This document shows, piece after piece, positions 1-7,736 of a stretch of 33,541 nucleotides of DNA. The notes under the pieces are model-generated. The model ran no database searches, had not been told where the DNA came from, and was given only the letters and a program-made list of their open reading frames with translations. Numbering within the stretch: the stretch's first letter is position 1; every line of letters starts with the position of its first letter. Location of the stretch: the IMG/VR virus record IMGVR_UViG_3300042544_001840, positions 1-33,541 of that record; one strand, written 5' to 3'. Source of the stretch: a virus. The position numbers and the translations under genes were made by a program.

Positions 1-239
1 TGTTGCAATAGATTCTGCTGTGTTCCTGTTCCTTCAATTCCAGTAAAACTTTTCTGAAGGTCTCTAGACATTTTTCTACGAAATGCTGGGCTAAGTCCAA
101 TTACCTTTTTTAAATCTTCGCCTTCTATTTTAAATGGATCAGTTTCAATTACTACTGGTTGGCTAAAGCTAAATAAGTCGGATGAGTTTGATATTGATAC
201 CTCATTGCTAAATGTATCGTTGTCATCTACATATTCCAT
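1..239 (-). CDS. Unrecognised phage protein, N-terminal part only
   Basis: The reading frame opens with ATG at 239-237 and stays open to the left edge, giving the first 79 residues of a longer protein. The ATG shares its A with the TAA stop of the gene before it (TAATG), which suggests translational coupling. The visible part is acidic at the start and then carries the basic stretch RRKMSRDLQKS, but I recognise no domain. It is the last gene of the leftward tail-fibre region. Being partial, it cannot be assigned; a structural or assembly role is only guilt by association. Confidence 0.7.
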   Translation of the reverse strand, partial: MEYVDDNDTFSNEVSISNSSDLFSFSQPVVIETDPFKIEGEDLKKVIGLSPAFRRKMSRDLQKSFTGIEGTGTQQNLLQ

Positions 240-586
240 TATTTTGCTCCTCCATTTTTCAAAGCTTTCATTTCATCTTTGTAGTTTCCAACATCCATAG
301 GATCTGGAACTAGTCCCCACTTTAATCTTTGTTGTTGATATTGGTGCTCTTCGTCGTCGATCTTCCTGCGTCCAGAAAGAAATAGAGGCCTGCCCTCAAG
401 AATACCGTATGACCTAACTTCATCAGCCAATGCATTAACTCTTGATTTGTTCCCTTTTGTTGATGTAACTGAGAGGAAATTTCCTTCGTCATCGCCTATC
501 CACTTTCCGTCAGGCATTTCCCAAACATATATGCCTAATCTAGTTTCTTCGTCTAATACCTGAGTATTGATCTTATTAATATCCAT
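239..586 (-). CDS. Unrecognised 115-residue phage protein
   Basis: The protein is charged and has no signal peptide or membrane segment. It has a Trp/Gly-rich start (ETRLGIYVWEMPDGKWIGDDEGN) that looks like a small beta fold, then a helical, basic C-terminal half ending in Lys/Gly residues. I do not recognise a family. There is no Shine-Dalgarno sequence before the ATG. An extended -10 box (TGG-TAAAAT) lies 8 nt upstream, so the mRNA may have almost no leader. It ends in a TAATG overlap with the next gene. Confidence 0.75.
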   Translation of the reverse strand: MDINKINTQVLDEETRLGIYVWEMPDGKWIGDDEGNFLSVTSTKGNKSRVNALADEVRSYGILEGRPLFLSGRRKIDDEEHQYQQQRLKWGLVPDPMDVGNYKDEMKALKNGGAK

Positions 587-594
587 AGATCACA

Positions 595-623
595 ATTTTA
601 CCATTCTTTTGGGTCAAAGTCCA
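595..623 (-). promoter_or_regulatory. Promoter for the 115-residue gene, near-leaderless
   Basis: On the minus strand TGGACT (-35, 618-623) is followed after 17 nt by TAAAAT (-10, 595-600), which is preceded by the extended TGG. The -10 ends 8 nt before the ATG at 586. Confidence 0.5.
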
Positions 624-624
624 G

Positions 625-649
625 ATTTTGTCAGGGGTTATGACAAAAT
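625..649. repeat. 9-bp inverted repeat after the LamG gene stop
   Basis: ATTTTGTCA and TGACAAAAT flank a 7-nt loop (GGGGTTA on the plus strand). The repeat begins at the stop codon of the 612-residue gene. No uridine run follows on the minus strand, so it is a weak terminator candidate; it could instead protect the 3' end or bind a protein. Confidence 0.5.
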
Positions 650-2487
650 TATATATTTTGTACTACTGTCCAGTCGTAATTATAGTAGTTAAAAGAGTTT
701 TCTGTCATGCTCATTAACGAATTAGATAGGGATACGGTTGCGTTGCCTAGGTATAGATTAAAATGCTCTACTGATTTAGCTAGAGTTAAGGCATAATCAT
801 ATATCGCTATATTCTGGTAAAGTGCCGAAATTGCGCCAGCGGTAGAGTAGTTTATATCAATCTGCCCAGATATGGCATTAGTAAATGTGATTACCACATA
901 ATAAAGCTGGTCCTTGGCAAATATATTGTGGATATCTGTCTCTGTGCTTTTATCTATTCCATTGACGTATATCTTATCTATATTGGTTTTGGATATTACT
1001 GAAGATGACCAAGAGAAATTGGATGCTGAATAACCAGATCCAGAAATTGATTTTACTAGCCCGCCGTCATTTATTGTAGATGGAGTATAGAAGAACTCTA
1101 ATGATTTAGTTAGAGTATTAGTATTTATTGAAAAGGCTGATCCTGTTTCTAGGGCTATTCCATTTCTCGCATCTCGTGATAATATCTCATATCTATTGTT
1201 GCTTAGCCCCATATCTCCTTGAAGAGGTGATATATAAGATGCTGAGTTATTTGCATAGAATACTTGATCTTTATAAAAGCTCATTGATAGGCTATATAGT
1301 TTAGGAAGATATAGGCTATCGTCTGAAGTTGTCATTGTAATTCTTATATGTAGATCTCTAGAGGTATCAAATGAGGCTAGGGAGTATTGTGGTATTGCTT
1401 GACCATTTATACAAGACTCATAGGTTATTCCGTCCACACTTGTCTCAACTTCAATACCGTTGTTTCCGTCCCATTCTATCCTAGAGTCATCCATTTCTGC
1501 CCCGCTTGGAATAGTTATAAAGTCATTAAGGATAACTGTTTTTGCAACACCAGATCCTGAAGCAATTCTTATTGCATTATTTATGTTGTCGTAATATAAA
1601 TCGTCTGTTAAAAAGTCTTCCCACTGCCTATTAGCTGGATAAGAATATGAGTATTTTGTCGATAAAGCGTTGTCGTATAAATTAAACAACTCTCCGCCAT
1701 CTGGATAAACTACTTGATTTGAATCAATAGTTTTGCCGCTATCGTAATGATTTTTAATTGATTGAGAGCTTAATGAATATCTATAAATTGCAACTGCATT
1801 AATTAGCATATAGTCATTAGAATTATTTACTGGACCAGAAGAAAGGTTTAGGTTGTTATTGTTAAATGCAAAATTACTTAGATCCTTTTGGACTTCCATC
1901 TTTCCATCAATGTATAGGTATGCATTTGTAGGAGTGTATGTTGCGACTATATGCAATGCTTTATTTGTATACGGAATTGTCCATGTAATTTCTTGAGAGT
2001 TTAATTTAAATACAATATTTCCATTGCTATAGAATAACCCCACATCTGATGATGAGTCTCCAATTAACGGTATATCTAAAGTAGATGATGTGTCGACATA
2101 GGCCCAGCATTCTAAAGTAAAGTCATTATCGGAAGCATTTGATGTTCCAAAACCTACAGATGCTTGTGGTTGTGAGTGATCATTTAGAGTTGGATAGAAT
2201 ATGGATGACGACCCTTTAATTTTTCTTGATTCTGAAAATCCTGATAAAAGTGGGATATTGTCTTCGTATACAAGTCCTATGTATACCCCATTATTATTTG
2301 AACCAGAAACATCTGGTGTAGTAGACCCGCTAGAATCTGCATATGTTTCAAACCCATTTAAAAATTCTGTATAGGTGCTGTAATCGTCTAATAAATCCTG
2401 GTATGTTAATATTCCACTACTAGAAATGGATTCTAGTGGCCAGAAGGCTAGTGGTGAATTAGAAATAACACTTAGTTTATATGACAT
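649..2487 (-). CDS. LamG/concanavalin-like tail surface protein
   Basis: This 612-residue protein is predicted to be a beta-sandwich lectin-like virion protein. Residues about 90-255 match the LamG/concanavalin-A-like pattern: FTLECWAY, then HIVATYTPTNAYLYIDGK, then AIYRYSLSSQSIKNHYDSG. A second related half lies at about 410-590, with the same ending logic (IAIYDYALTLAKSVEHFNLYLG). The opening, SPLAFWPLE, is typical of this class in phage tails. It starts one nucleotide after the TAG of the upstream 67-residue gene and has no clear ribosome site of its own, which suggests coupling. Binding of a host surface glycan is inferred from the fold, not shown. Confidence 0.8.
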   Translation of the reverse strand: MSYKLSVISNSPLAFWPLESISSSGILTYQDLLDDYSTYTEFLNGFETYADSSGSTTPDVSGSNNNGVYIGLVYEDNIPLLSGFSESRKIKGSSSIFYPTLNDHSQPQASVGFGTSNASDNDFTLECWAYVDTSSTLDIPLIGDSSSDVGLFYSNGNIVFKLNSQEITWTIPYTNKALHIVATYTPTNAYLYIDGKMEVQKDLSNFAFNNNNLNLSSGPVNNSNDYMLINAVAIYRYSLSSQSIKNHYDSGKTIDSNQVVYPDGGELFNLYDNALSTKYSYSYPANRQWEDFLTDDLYYDNINNAIRIASGSGVAKTVILNDFITIPSGAEMDDSRIEWDGNNGIEVETSVDGITYESCINGQAIPQYSLASFDTSRDLHIRITMTTSDDSLYLPKLYSLSMSFYKDQVFYANNSASYISPLQGDMGLSNNRYEILSRDARNGIALETGSAFSINTNTLTKSLEFFYTPSTINDGGLVKSISGSGYSASNFSWSSSVISKTNIDKIYVNGIDKSTETDIHNIFAKDQLYYVVITFTNAISGQIDINYSTAGAISALYQNIAIYDYALTLAKSVEHFNLYLGNATVSLSNSLMSMTENSFNYYNYDWTVVQNI

Positions 2488-2488
2488 G

Positions 2489-2692
2489 CTACGACAATAG
2501 CTTTGCTATTTGCGCTTCCTTTTCTGCAATTTCTTTTTCAATCTGATCTATTCTGACATCATCTAGCTCTGATTTTATTTTTTCAGACTCTAAATCTACC
2601 TCTAACGCATACATACCATACTCTAAATTTCTAATGGCGTTTTGCCTAATTGCGGTTTTTTCATCTTCTGTTAATATTGTATAGTTTGGCAT
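2489..2692 (-). CDS. Small coiled-coil phage protein
   Basis: The 67-residue product is almost entirely helical. Residues about 30-64 (LESEKIKSELDDVRIDQIEK and on) show a heptad pattern rich in Glu, Lys, Ile and Leu, so a coiled coil is likely. Small proteins of this look are common beside tail-fibre genes of large phages, but their role is unknown. It has a good ribosome site (AAAGGAGAGAAT before ATG) and an extended -10 promoter just upstream. It is followed closely by the LamG gene. Confidence 0.8.
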   Translation of the reverse strand: MPNYTILTEDEKTAIRQNAIRNLEYGMYALEVDLESEKIKSELDDVRIDQIEKEIAEKEAQIAKLLS

Positions 2693-2708
2693 ATTCTCTC
2701 CTTTTTTT

Positions 2709-2717
2709 ATTATAGCA
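2709..2717 (-). promoter_or_regulatory. Extended -10 promoter element
   Basis: The minus strand reads TGC-TATAAT here, a perfect extended -10, followed by a purine-rich leader with AGGAG before the ATG at 2692. No good -35 is visible, as is usual for extended -10 promoters. Confidence 0.5.
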
Positions 2718-2729
2718 TAATTTAATTGA

Positions 2730-3638
2730 TTATACTATATATTCAGTTCCTACTATTTTTTTGCCTATAAAATCTAGTCCAGCGTACTCTTCATATTCTG
2801 CAAGGCTCCTTACGGATCCAAGGGACTGGTCCCCGATGGTACGAAAATTTATAATTCGATACATCTCTTTGTCAGAAATCTTTTGAAGCTTTATAGATTC
2901 TTCTGGAAAATCATTTGAGACCACTCTTCTTTGAGACCCGATTTGATTATCCCAGTCAAAGTACAGGTGGTACATTACTTGTTGATCTGGCAACATTAAG
3001 TCGTATCCATGTGTATACAATCTAACAGCCATTATTGATTCTTCTCCCCAAAAAAATATATTTTTGTTAGGCTCTATTTTTGCAATTTCTCCTTTAGAAA
3101 ATACAAATGCAGCAGATATAGATTTAGTAAATATGTTTTTTTCTTTATTCTTAACTGCTATTTGATGGGGTATATAGTTTTTTAAAAAACTTTTATCTTT
3201 TTCAAATCCTGCTACAGATATTACTGGATCTATATCTTTTACAACTTTATAGTCCACATACCTATATCCAGCTGGATATGCAGACAGTACTGGATTATAG
3301 CCAATAGATAAATATTTATTGTAACAATCAATTAATGTTTTGTCCCAATTTTTTTCTAATCTAGTATGAGAATCTATTTGAAAATAGAAATCTTCTTTAT
3401 CATAAAATTTATTAGCCAAGTACCTTCCCATCCCAACCCCTAGGTTTTTGGGAGCTTTACTTTTAGAAAATTTAACATTTGGAATATCAGACACATCTAT
3501 TTCATCTTTTTTGTTATATGTTATATGAACTCCAAAATTTATTATGTTTTCGCCAGAACTATTTTCTATAATATTTAATATTGTTTTTCTTAGTTCAAAA
3601 TCATGGTATGATGGTATTTGAATAAAAATACTAGACAT
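2730..3638 (-). CDS. GlcNAc-transferase-family glycosyltransferase
   Basis: The 302-residue product resembles the Glycosyltransferase (GlcNAc) family, which includes Skp1-type N-acetylglucosaminyltransferases. Seen directly: the opening SSIFIQIPSYHDFELRKTI, a run GVGMGRYLANKFY, the metal/nucleotide-binding FQIDSHTRLEKNWD at about residues 90-103, and FWGEESIMAVRLYTHGYD at about 195-212. All occur in the family order. I chose the ATG at 3638, two nucleotides after the upstream stop, over a GTG nine bases earlier because the conserved start begins there. It sits in the tail-fibre operon, so a virion protein or host surface sugar is the likely acceptor, but the substrate is unknown. Confidence 0.82.
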   Translation of the reverse strand: MSSIFIQIPSYHDFELRKTILNIIENSSGENIINFGVHITYNKKDEIDVSDIPNVKFSKSKAPKNLGVGMGRYLANKFYDKEDFYFQIDSHTRLEKNWDKTLIDCYNKYLSIGYNPVLSAYPAGYRYVDYKVVKDIDPVISVAGFEKDKSFLKNYIPHQIAVKNKEKNIFTKSISAAFVFSKGEIAKIEPNKNIFFWGEESIMAVRLYTHGYDLMLPDQQVMYHLYFDWDNQIGSQRRVVSNDFPEESIKLQKISDKEMYRIINFRTIGDQSLGSVRSLAEYEEYAGLDFIGKKIVGTEYIV

Positions 3639-3640
3639 TT

Positions 3641-3871
3641 TTACCACTTATTTTGCGGACACGCTGCATTTAAAAGTTTAGTTTTAACTGTCATAAAGCA
3701 ACCACACTCTTTACATTGTTTGGTAAGATCTATAAAAAATGGGCATCCTTGACATAAAGAGTATCTATGATTAGCAAGCTCTTCTGATGCATATTCAGCG
3801 TTTGGATTTAAAATATCCCACGGTCTAGTATTGCCTAATTTTTCTTTATACTGCTGCCACTTAGATTTCAA
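3641..3871 (-). CDS. Cysteine-rich small protein, zinc-binding candidate
   Basis: The 76-residue protein has six cysteines, C40 and C43 (CQGC), C53, C56 and C58 (CKECGC), and C71. The arrangement suggests a zinc ribbon. Similar small Cys-rich proteins occur next to phage glycosyltransferases, but no function is known to me. The start is a TTG (3871-3869) that overlaps the TGA of the upstream gene. A strong AGGAG lies 7 nt before it, inside the upstream gene's final codons, and supports TTG over any internal ATG. The next gene starts two nucleotides after the stop. Confidence 0.75.
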   Translation of the reverse strand: MKSKWQQYKEKLGNTRPWDILNPNAEYASEELANHRYSLCQGCPFFIDLTKQCKECGCFMTVKTKLLNAACPQNKW

Positions 3872-4254
3872 TCATATTCTCCTGGCACTATAAACTGTCC
3901 GTCAACATATAGCCAGCCAGGTTCTGCTCTATCTGCATAAGTATGAATACTAATATCTACTTTTACAATAGTTGGACTTGATAAAAGAATTGCATAAATC
4001 ATTTCATTACATAAAATTGTTTCGGTATTTGTTCCATCAGAAACTGTAATACAAAATACTCCGCTTTCTAAACTTTCACATTCTATAAAACTTGTCGCAT
4101 TTAAAAAAACATTAGATAAATTTGGATCAATTCCTATAAAGGATGCTATTTCACCATCTACCACAAGAGCTATCTGTTCGGCAGATTTCCCTTTAGCCAT
4201 ATTTATCTCTTTATTTGGATAAATAAACCAATCTTCTTCATTTAAATTTATCAT
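3868..4254 (-). CDS. Unrecognised 128-residue protein, leaderless gene
   Basis: The product looks like a small beta-rich soluble protein (alternating hydrophobic strands such as ALVVDGEIASFIGI and EMIYAILLSSPTIVKVDISI) with three cysteines and a C-terminal GWLYVDGQFIVPGEYD. This ending resembles tail-fibre trimming or cap segments, but I do not recognise a family. The ATG has no ribosome site. Instead a near-consensus promoter places the transcription start on or next to the A of ATG. The stop overlaps the TTG start of the Cys-rich gene. Confidence 0.75.
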   Translation of the reverse strand: MINLNEEDWFIYPNKEINMAKGKSAEQIALVVDGEIASFIGIDPNLSNVFLNATSFIECESLESGVFCITVSDGTNTETILCNEMIYAILLSSPTIVKVDISIHTYADRAEPGWLYVDGQFIVPGEYD

Positions 4255-4260
4255 AATGTA

Positions 4261-4289
4261 ATTATACCTGTTTCTTTAAACATTGTAAA
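4261..4289 (-). promoter_or_regulatory. Leaderless promoter, 128-residue gene
   Basis: On the minus strand TTTACA (4284-4289), a 17-nt spacer and TATAAT (4261-4266) are followed by exactly 6 nt and then ATG. The expected transcription start is the A of the start codon. Confidence 0.7.
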
Positions 4290-4293
4290 TAGA

Positions 4294-5541
4294 TTAACCA
4301 ACACAAGCTGTTCTGGTTCCAGAAGAGTTATTATTAGCAGCACATTGTCCAACGCTAAAACAAACACTGTAGTTTGAGCTTGAAGAGTTTGTAACGTCGA
4401 ACGAGCTGCAATTAAATTTAATTGGATAAGTAGGGCAACAGCTACTTGCCGTTACTGTTCTTCCAGGGCCAGTTCCAGCTGCAGATATTGTTGAACCAGT
4501 CGGGCAACATTGTGGGGAAGTCCAGTTTACTCCGCTTATACTATATGTACAAATACACGCTGTTGTTGTAGTTGTTGTAGTTGTGGTGGTAGTAGTTGTA
4601 GTAGTTCCAGTTAAAGTAACATTTGTGCTACTTGTTGTTTGAGGTTCTGTTGATGATCCAGCGGCGAAAGCTGATCCTCCAGAAGTTGATCCAGATTTTG
4701 ATGTTACTGTAAATGTTACAGAGCTTGTATTGTCTGCATTTATTTCATACGATGTTGCAGTAATTCCAGAAACGCTTCCATTTGTTCCGCCACTCCAAGA
4801 CACGTCATACGATGTTGCTCCAGATGCTGCAGTCCAACTAACTCTTAATTTTCTATTTTGATTAACTGCAAATACTGTTATTGTTACAGTACCAGCACCC
4901 CACGACTGAAGGCTTTGAAATGTTGTTGGAATACTTGTCCATGAAAATGGAGTATAGATTGTTCCTGATGAAGGCTGTGTCCCAGTGCTTGTTGCAACTC
5001 CAATGTATATTGTTGCATTTGTTGAGGTTGTATTTGTAGCAGACCAACTTGTTACTCCACCAGTTCCATTTACAGTAAACGCTCCTGGTGTCAATGTTGT
5101 GCTTGTTACAGATAATCCAGTTGGTGCTGCTGGTGCTACAGTGATACTATTACTTGATGTAGATGGAGTGCCACCTCTTTGATTATTTGCAGTAACAACA
5201 CATGTTATTGCACTTCCTACATCTGCAGAAACTGTAGTATAAGTATTTTGATTTGTTCCAACATTTGTTGCTCCACGCTTCCATTGATATGAATAGCTTG
5301 TTGGCGTATATGCATCCTCGCCTTGCCAAGAACCTTGTGTGCATGTTAAAGTATTTCCAATAGTTGCGGTGCCACTTATTGTTGGAGCTGTTGTGCTTAC
5401 TGGAAACTCTGGATAATTTAAAGACCAGTTAGACCCATTAAAAATCCAACCTTGCTTTACTTTGCTCCAGGTTGTACCGCTATAAATGCTTAGTGATTTT
5501 TGATTATTCCACTGTGAGCCAACATATACTCTTATACTCAT
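4294..5541 (-). CDS. Ig/fibronectin-like tail adhesin with Thr stalk and Cys-rich tip
   Basis: This 415-residue protein is modular. Residues 1-45 are Trp/Gly-rich (GSQWNNQKSLSIYSGTTWS), a motif of phage fibre N-termini. Residues about 50-135 and 140-300 form bacterial Ig-like/fibronectin-like beta domains (GTATIGNTLTCTQGSW, SYQWKRGATNVG, then ATSYDVSWSGG). An uninterrupted run of 16 threonines follows, encoded by mixed ACA/ACT/ACC codons. The last 90 residues hold about ten cysteines (ACICTY, CCPTG, SSCCPTY, CSSF, VCFSVGQC). A ribosome site TAGGAG precedes the ATG. A fibre tip or adhesin is inferred; the poly-Thr run could be an O-glycosylated spacer. Confidence 0.8.
   Translation of the reverse strand: MSIRVYVGSQWNNQKSLSIYSGTTWSKVKQGWIFNGSNWSLNYPEFPVSTTAPTISGTATIGNTLTCTQGSWQGEDAYTPTSYSYQWKRGATNVGTNQNTYTTVSADVGSAITCVVTANNQRGGTPSTSSNSITVAPAAPTGLSVTSTTLTPGAFTVNGTGGVTSWSATNTTSTNATIYIGVATSTGTQPSSGTIYTPFSWTSIPTTFQSLQSWGAGTVTITVFAVNQNRKLRVSWTAASGATSYDVSWSGGTNGSVSGITATSYEINADNTSSVTFTVTSKSGSTSGGSAFAAGSSTEPQTTSSTNVTLTGTTTTTTTTTTTTTTTACICTYSISGVNWTSPQCCPTGSTISAAGTGPGRTVTASSCCPTYPIKFNCSSFDVTNSSSSNYSVCFSVGQCAANNNSSGTRTACVG
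4558..4611 (-). repeat. Threonine-codon microsatellite
   Basis: Imperfect trinucleotide repeats (ACA/ACT/ACC on the minus strand) encode the run of threonines in the adhesin-like gene. Changes in copy number would be in frame and only alter the spacer length. Confidence 0.7.
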
Positions 5542-5549
5542 TTAGGCTC

Positions 5550-6386
5550 CTAGTAGTAAATATAAAGGTCGCCAGTAGCAGTTCCGCTTGGTGGTGTTCC
5601 AGTTGTATTATAAAATATTTTATTTAAATTAGCTGTATCTGTTCCATTAGAATATGCTACGGAAACTCCTGCTGGGCCTGTTGGTCCAGATGGTCCTGAA
5701 GGACCTGTTGCACCTGATGGACCTGATGGTCCAGATGGTCCTGAAGGACCTGTTGCACCTGATGGACCTGATGGTCCAGGAACTGTAGAATTTTCTCCCG
5801 CTGGTCCACTTGATCCTACTGGACCTGTTGGTCCAGACGGTCCTTGAATACCTTGAATACCTTGAGGACCTGATGGACCTGTAGCACCTGCTGGGCCCGT
5901 TGGTCCCGTTGGTCCAGGAACTACTGAGTCTGCTCCAGAAGATCCTTGTGGGCCTGTTGGTCCTGTTGAACCAGTTGGTCCTGTTGGGCCTTGAATATTT
6001 CCAACATTTTCCCAAGATGTTGTACTAACTGACCAAACATATAACGTTCCGCCAATTAAATATCCGTCTCCAGCATTTCCTGTTGGATGTGCTGTTTGTA
6101 ATTCACCTAATGAATTATAAGTTCCTAAAATTGTTACTGCTGTTCCTTGAGGTCCAGATGGACCTGTTGCTCCTGTTGGGCCTGTAGGCCCTGTTGCTCC
6201 AGTTACTCCTTGAGGACCTGATGGGCCAGTGGCACCAGATGGCCCTGAAGGGCCTGTGGGGCCCGTAGGGCCAGGATGTGTCTCTAAGTACGTATCTACG
6301 TCTTCAGCAAGGTACTCCAGGTCTCTAGGGACGTCTGGAGTGTTTGCATAATCTGGATATCGAAAACCTTTACCTGTGGTTGCCAT
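5550..6386 (-). CDS. Collagen-like tail fibre
   Basis: The 278-residue protein has a short N-terminal anchor (residues 1-38, [20 protein letters not shown]), then Gly-X-Y triplets from about residue 38 to 240, broken near 82-130 by a small globular insert ([20 protein letters not shown], then [11 protein letters not shown]). It ends with a C-terminal cap ([16 protein letters not shown] and on). The triplets are nearly all GPT, GPS, GAT or GPQ, so the stalk offers many Thr/Ser side chains. A triple-helical trimer is expected. A GT4 glycosyltransferase lies 24 bp upstream in the same orientation. The ATG has no ribosome site, and an extended -10 box lies 6 nt before it. Confidence 0.9.
   Translation of the reverse strand: MATTGKGFRYPDYANTPDVPRDLEYLAEDVDTYLETHPGPTGPTGPSGPSGATGPSGPQGVTGATGPTGPTGATGPSGPQGTAVTILGTYNSLGELQTAHPTGNAGDGYLIGGTLYVWSVSTTSWENVGNIQGPTGPTGSTGPTGPQGSSGADSVVPGPTGPTGPAGATGPSGPQGIQGIQGPSGPTGPVGSSGPAGENSTVPGPSGPSGATGPSGPSGPSGPSGATGPSGPSGPTGPAGVSVAYSNGTDTANLNKIFYNTTGTPPSGTATGDLYIYY
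5656..5790 (-). repeat. Tandem Gly-X-Y coding repeats
   Basis: The plus strand repeats ggacctgatggtccagatgg-type units, including two near-identical blocks around 5690-5730 and 5735-5775. They encode [13 protein letters not shown] triplets and are expected to be prone to in-frame recombination. Confidence 0.7.
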
Positions 6387-6392
6387 TTTTAT

Positions 6393-6401
6393 ATTGTACC
6401 A
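6393..6401 (-). promoter_or_regulatory. Leaderless extended -10 promoter, collagen gene
   Basis: The minus strand reads TGG-TACAAT, then ATAAAA (6 nt), then ATG at 6386. There is no Shine-Dalgarno sequence between them. Confidence 0.55.
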
Positions 6402-6410
6402 TTATTAGCC

Positions 6411-7469
6411 TTATAATCTTGTGTACCATCCTTGGTCCCATAGCGTTAAAAGGCCTTTAAAATACTTCTCATACTTATATTTTATAACATCTACTGAGTA
6501 TGTGGCCATAGCACGATCATGTATTATTTGAGGGTTTAATTTCTTAACGTCTTCCGCCGCTTTGCAAAATTCATCTAGGGTTCTGCATCTATATCCAGTT
6601 ATTCCATTAGGATTTGTTTCTACAAATGCCCCCCAGTCTGTTGTAATTGTTGGGGTACCGCAAAAATGTGCCTCTGGAACAATGTTTCCAAATGGCTCTA
6701 TATATGTTGTCGGTGCTAAAACTGCAATTGCTCCACCCATTAATTCTGCTCTTTTATCAGAATCAATAGGTCCAACATATTCACCGTATTTTGGAATATA
6801 GTCTCCAGGGCCAGCCATTATTAATTTTGCGCCAATTTCTTTACACATTTGAGATGCAATATCTACTCCTTTACGTTCTATCATTCTGCCAATATAAAGA
6901 TAGTAATCTTTTTTATCTGGCTGGAATGGAAACATTTCTGGTTCAAAATATCCTGGGATTACTGTATCATAAAATAATCCGTCAACTTTTGTTGGATCTT
7001 TATACGCAGCATAAGACGAATGCATCCATGAATAAGATTCCCAAACACGATATTTAGCAAAGCTGGATCCGTATCCTATTCCAAACTCTACTGACATATG
7101 TTCTGGATAGGCATCTGCTATTGGCTTATGAGATGTCCCGCCAATTAAACATATAAAATCTTTTTGCTGAAGTCGTGGGCGTAATTCTTGTATTACGTTA
7201 TTTAAGAATTTATCCCAGTAAGGCTGTTTAATATCAAATGAGGCGGAAGTAAAATGTTTACCGTCTAAGCCATCAATTCTTTCTTGATCGGATATACAAG
7301 TAATTAATTCATCACATGGAGCCTCGTTTTGTTCACCAGCATATAGGTAAACCTCATGCCCTAAATCTTTCATCATAAGACAAAAGCGCCTTACTTTTTC
7401 AGTAAAGGCGCAATTGACATACTCTTTAGTCGTTTGAGTATGTGGAAGACTTACCACATGAAAACGCAT
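6411..7469 (-). CDS. GT4-family glycosyltransferase
   Basis: The 352-residue product is a GT-B fold, group 1 glycosyltransferase. The N-terminal half begins MRFHVVSLPHTQTTKEY. The C-terminal nucleotide-sugar domain starts at about residue 187 with YLYIGRMIERKGVDIASQM and contains KLIMAGPGDY and the retaining-enzyme EX7E motif EPFGNIVPE followed by AHFCGTPTITTDWGAFVE. It should transfer a sugar from an activated donor. It starts 3 nt after the stop of the 84-residue gene and lies directly before the collagen-like fibre gene. The Thr/Ser-rich stalk is therefore an attractive acceptor, though host-glycan modification is equally possible. Confidence 0.87.
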   Translation of the reverse strand: MRFHVVSLPHTQTTKEYVNCAFTEKVRRFCLMMKDLGHEVYLYAGEQNEAPCDELITCISDQERIDGLDGKHFTSASFDIKQPYWDKFLNNVIQELRPRLQQKDFICLIGGTSHKPIADAYPEHMSVEFGIGYGSSFAKYRVWESYSWMHSSYAAYKDPTKVDGLFYDTVIPGYFEPEMFPFQPDKKDYYLYIGRMIERKGVDIASQMCKEIGAKLIMAGPGDYIPKYGEYVGPIDSDKRAELMGGAIAVLAPTTYIEPFGNIVPEAHFCGTPTITTDWGAFVETNPNGITGYRCRTLDEFCKAAEDVKKLNPQIIHDRAMATYSVDVIKYKYEKYFKGLLTLWDQGWYTRL

Positions 7470-7472
7470 TAA

Positions 7473-7727
7473 TTATTCTTTAGGTTCTTCTGCTGCTGTC
7501 TGAGGCTGTTGTGATCTTGCAAGAAGTGTTAGTACTGCCTCTGCCGACTCTGCATTTGAAATTGAGTTATAAATTTCTCCAGCGGCAAGTTTAATATCTA
7601 GACGTGAGGGCTTTCTGGAAAGAACAATTTCGTCTGAAAGCGAGTCCAGTAACTTATAGGCGCCGTCTAGTCCTTTTACAACAACAAAGGCTGTTTCAGC
7701 ATTTGGGGTCTTTGTTTCTTCTGACAT
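7473..7727 (-). CDS. Small acidic protein of unknown function
   Basis: The 84-residue protein has a compact centre (AFVVVKGLDGAYKLLDSLSD, then LDIKLAAGEIYNSISNAESA) and charged, disordered ends (EETKTPNAE and QQPQTAAEEPKE). No membrane segment or motif is recognised. A strong ribosome site AAGGAG stands 5 nt before ATG. It lies between the small membrane protein and the GT4 glycosyltransferase, so it probably belongs to the same leftward operon as the halogenase. Confidence 0.75.
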   Translation of the reverse strand: MSEETKTPNAETAFVVVKGLDGAYKLLDSLSDEIVLSRKPSRLDIKLAAGEIYNSISNAESAEAVLTLLARSQQPQTAAEEPKE

Positions 7728-7736
7728 TTTTCTCCT

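Noticed and set aside
4558-4611. Phase-variation microsatellite
   Set aside because: The repeat is trinucleotide and impure, so length changes would stay in frame and not switch the gene off.
5647-6015. Open frame on the minus strand rich in Arg, Ser, Asn and Trp inside the collagen gene
   Set aside because: It is an out-of-frame reading of the collagen repeats with a repetitive, implausible composition and no start signal.
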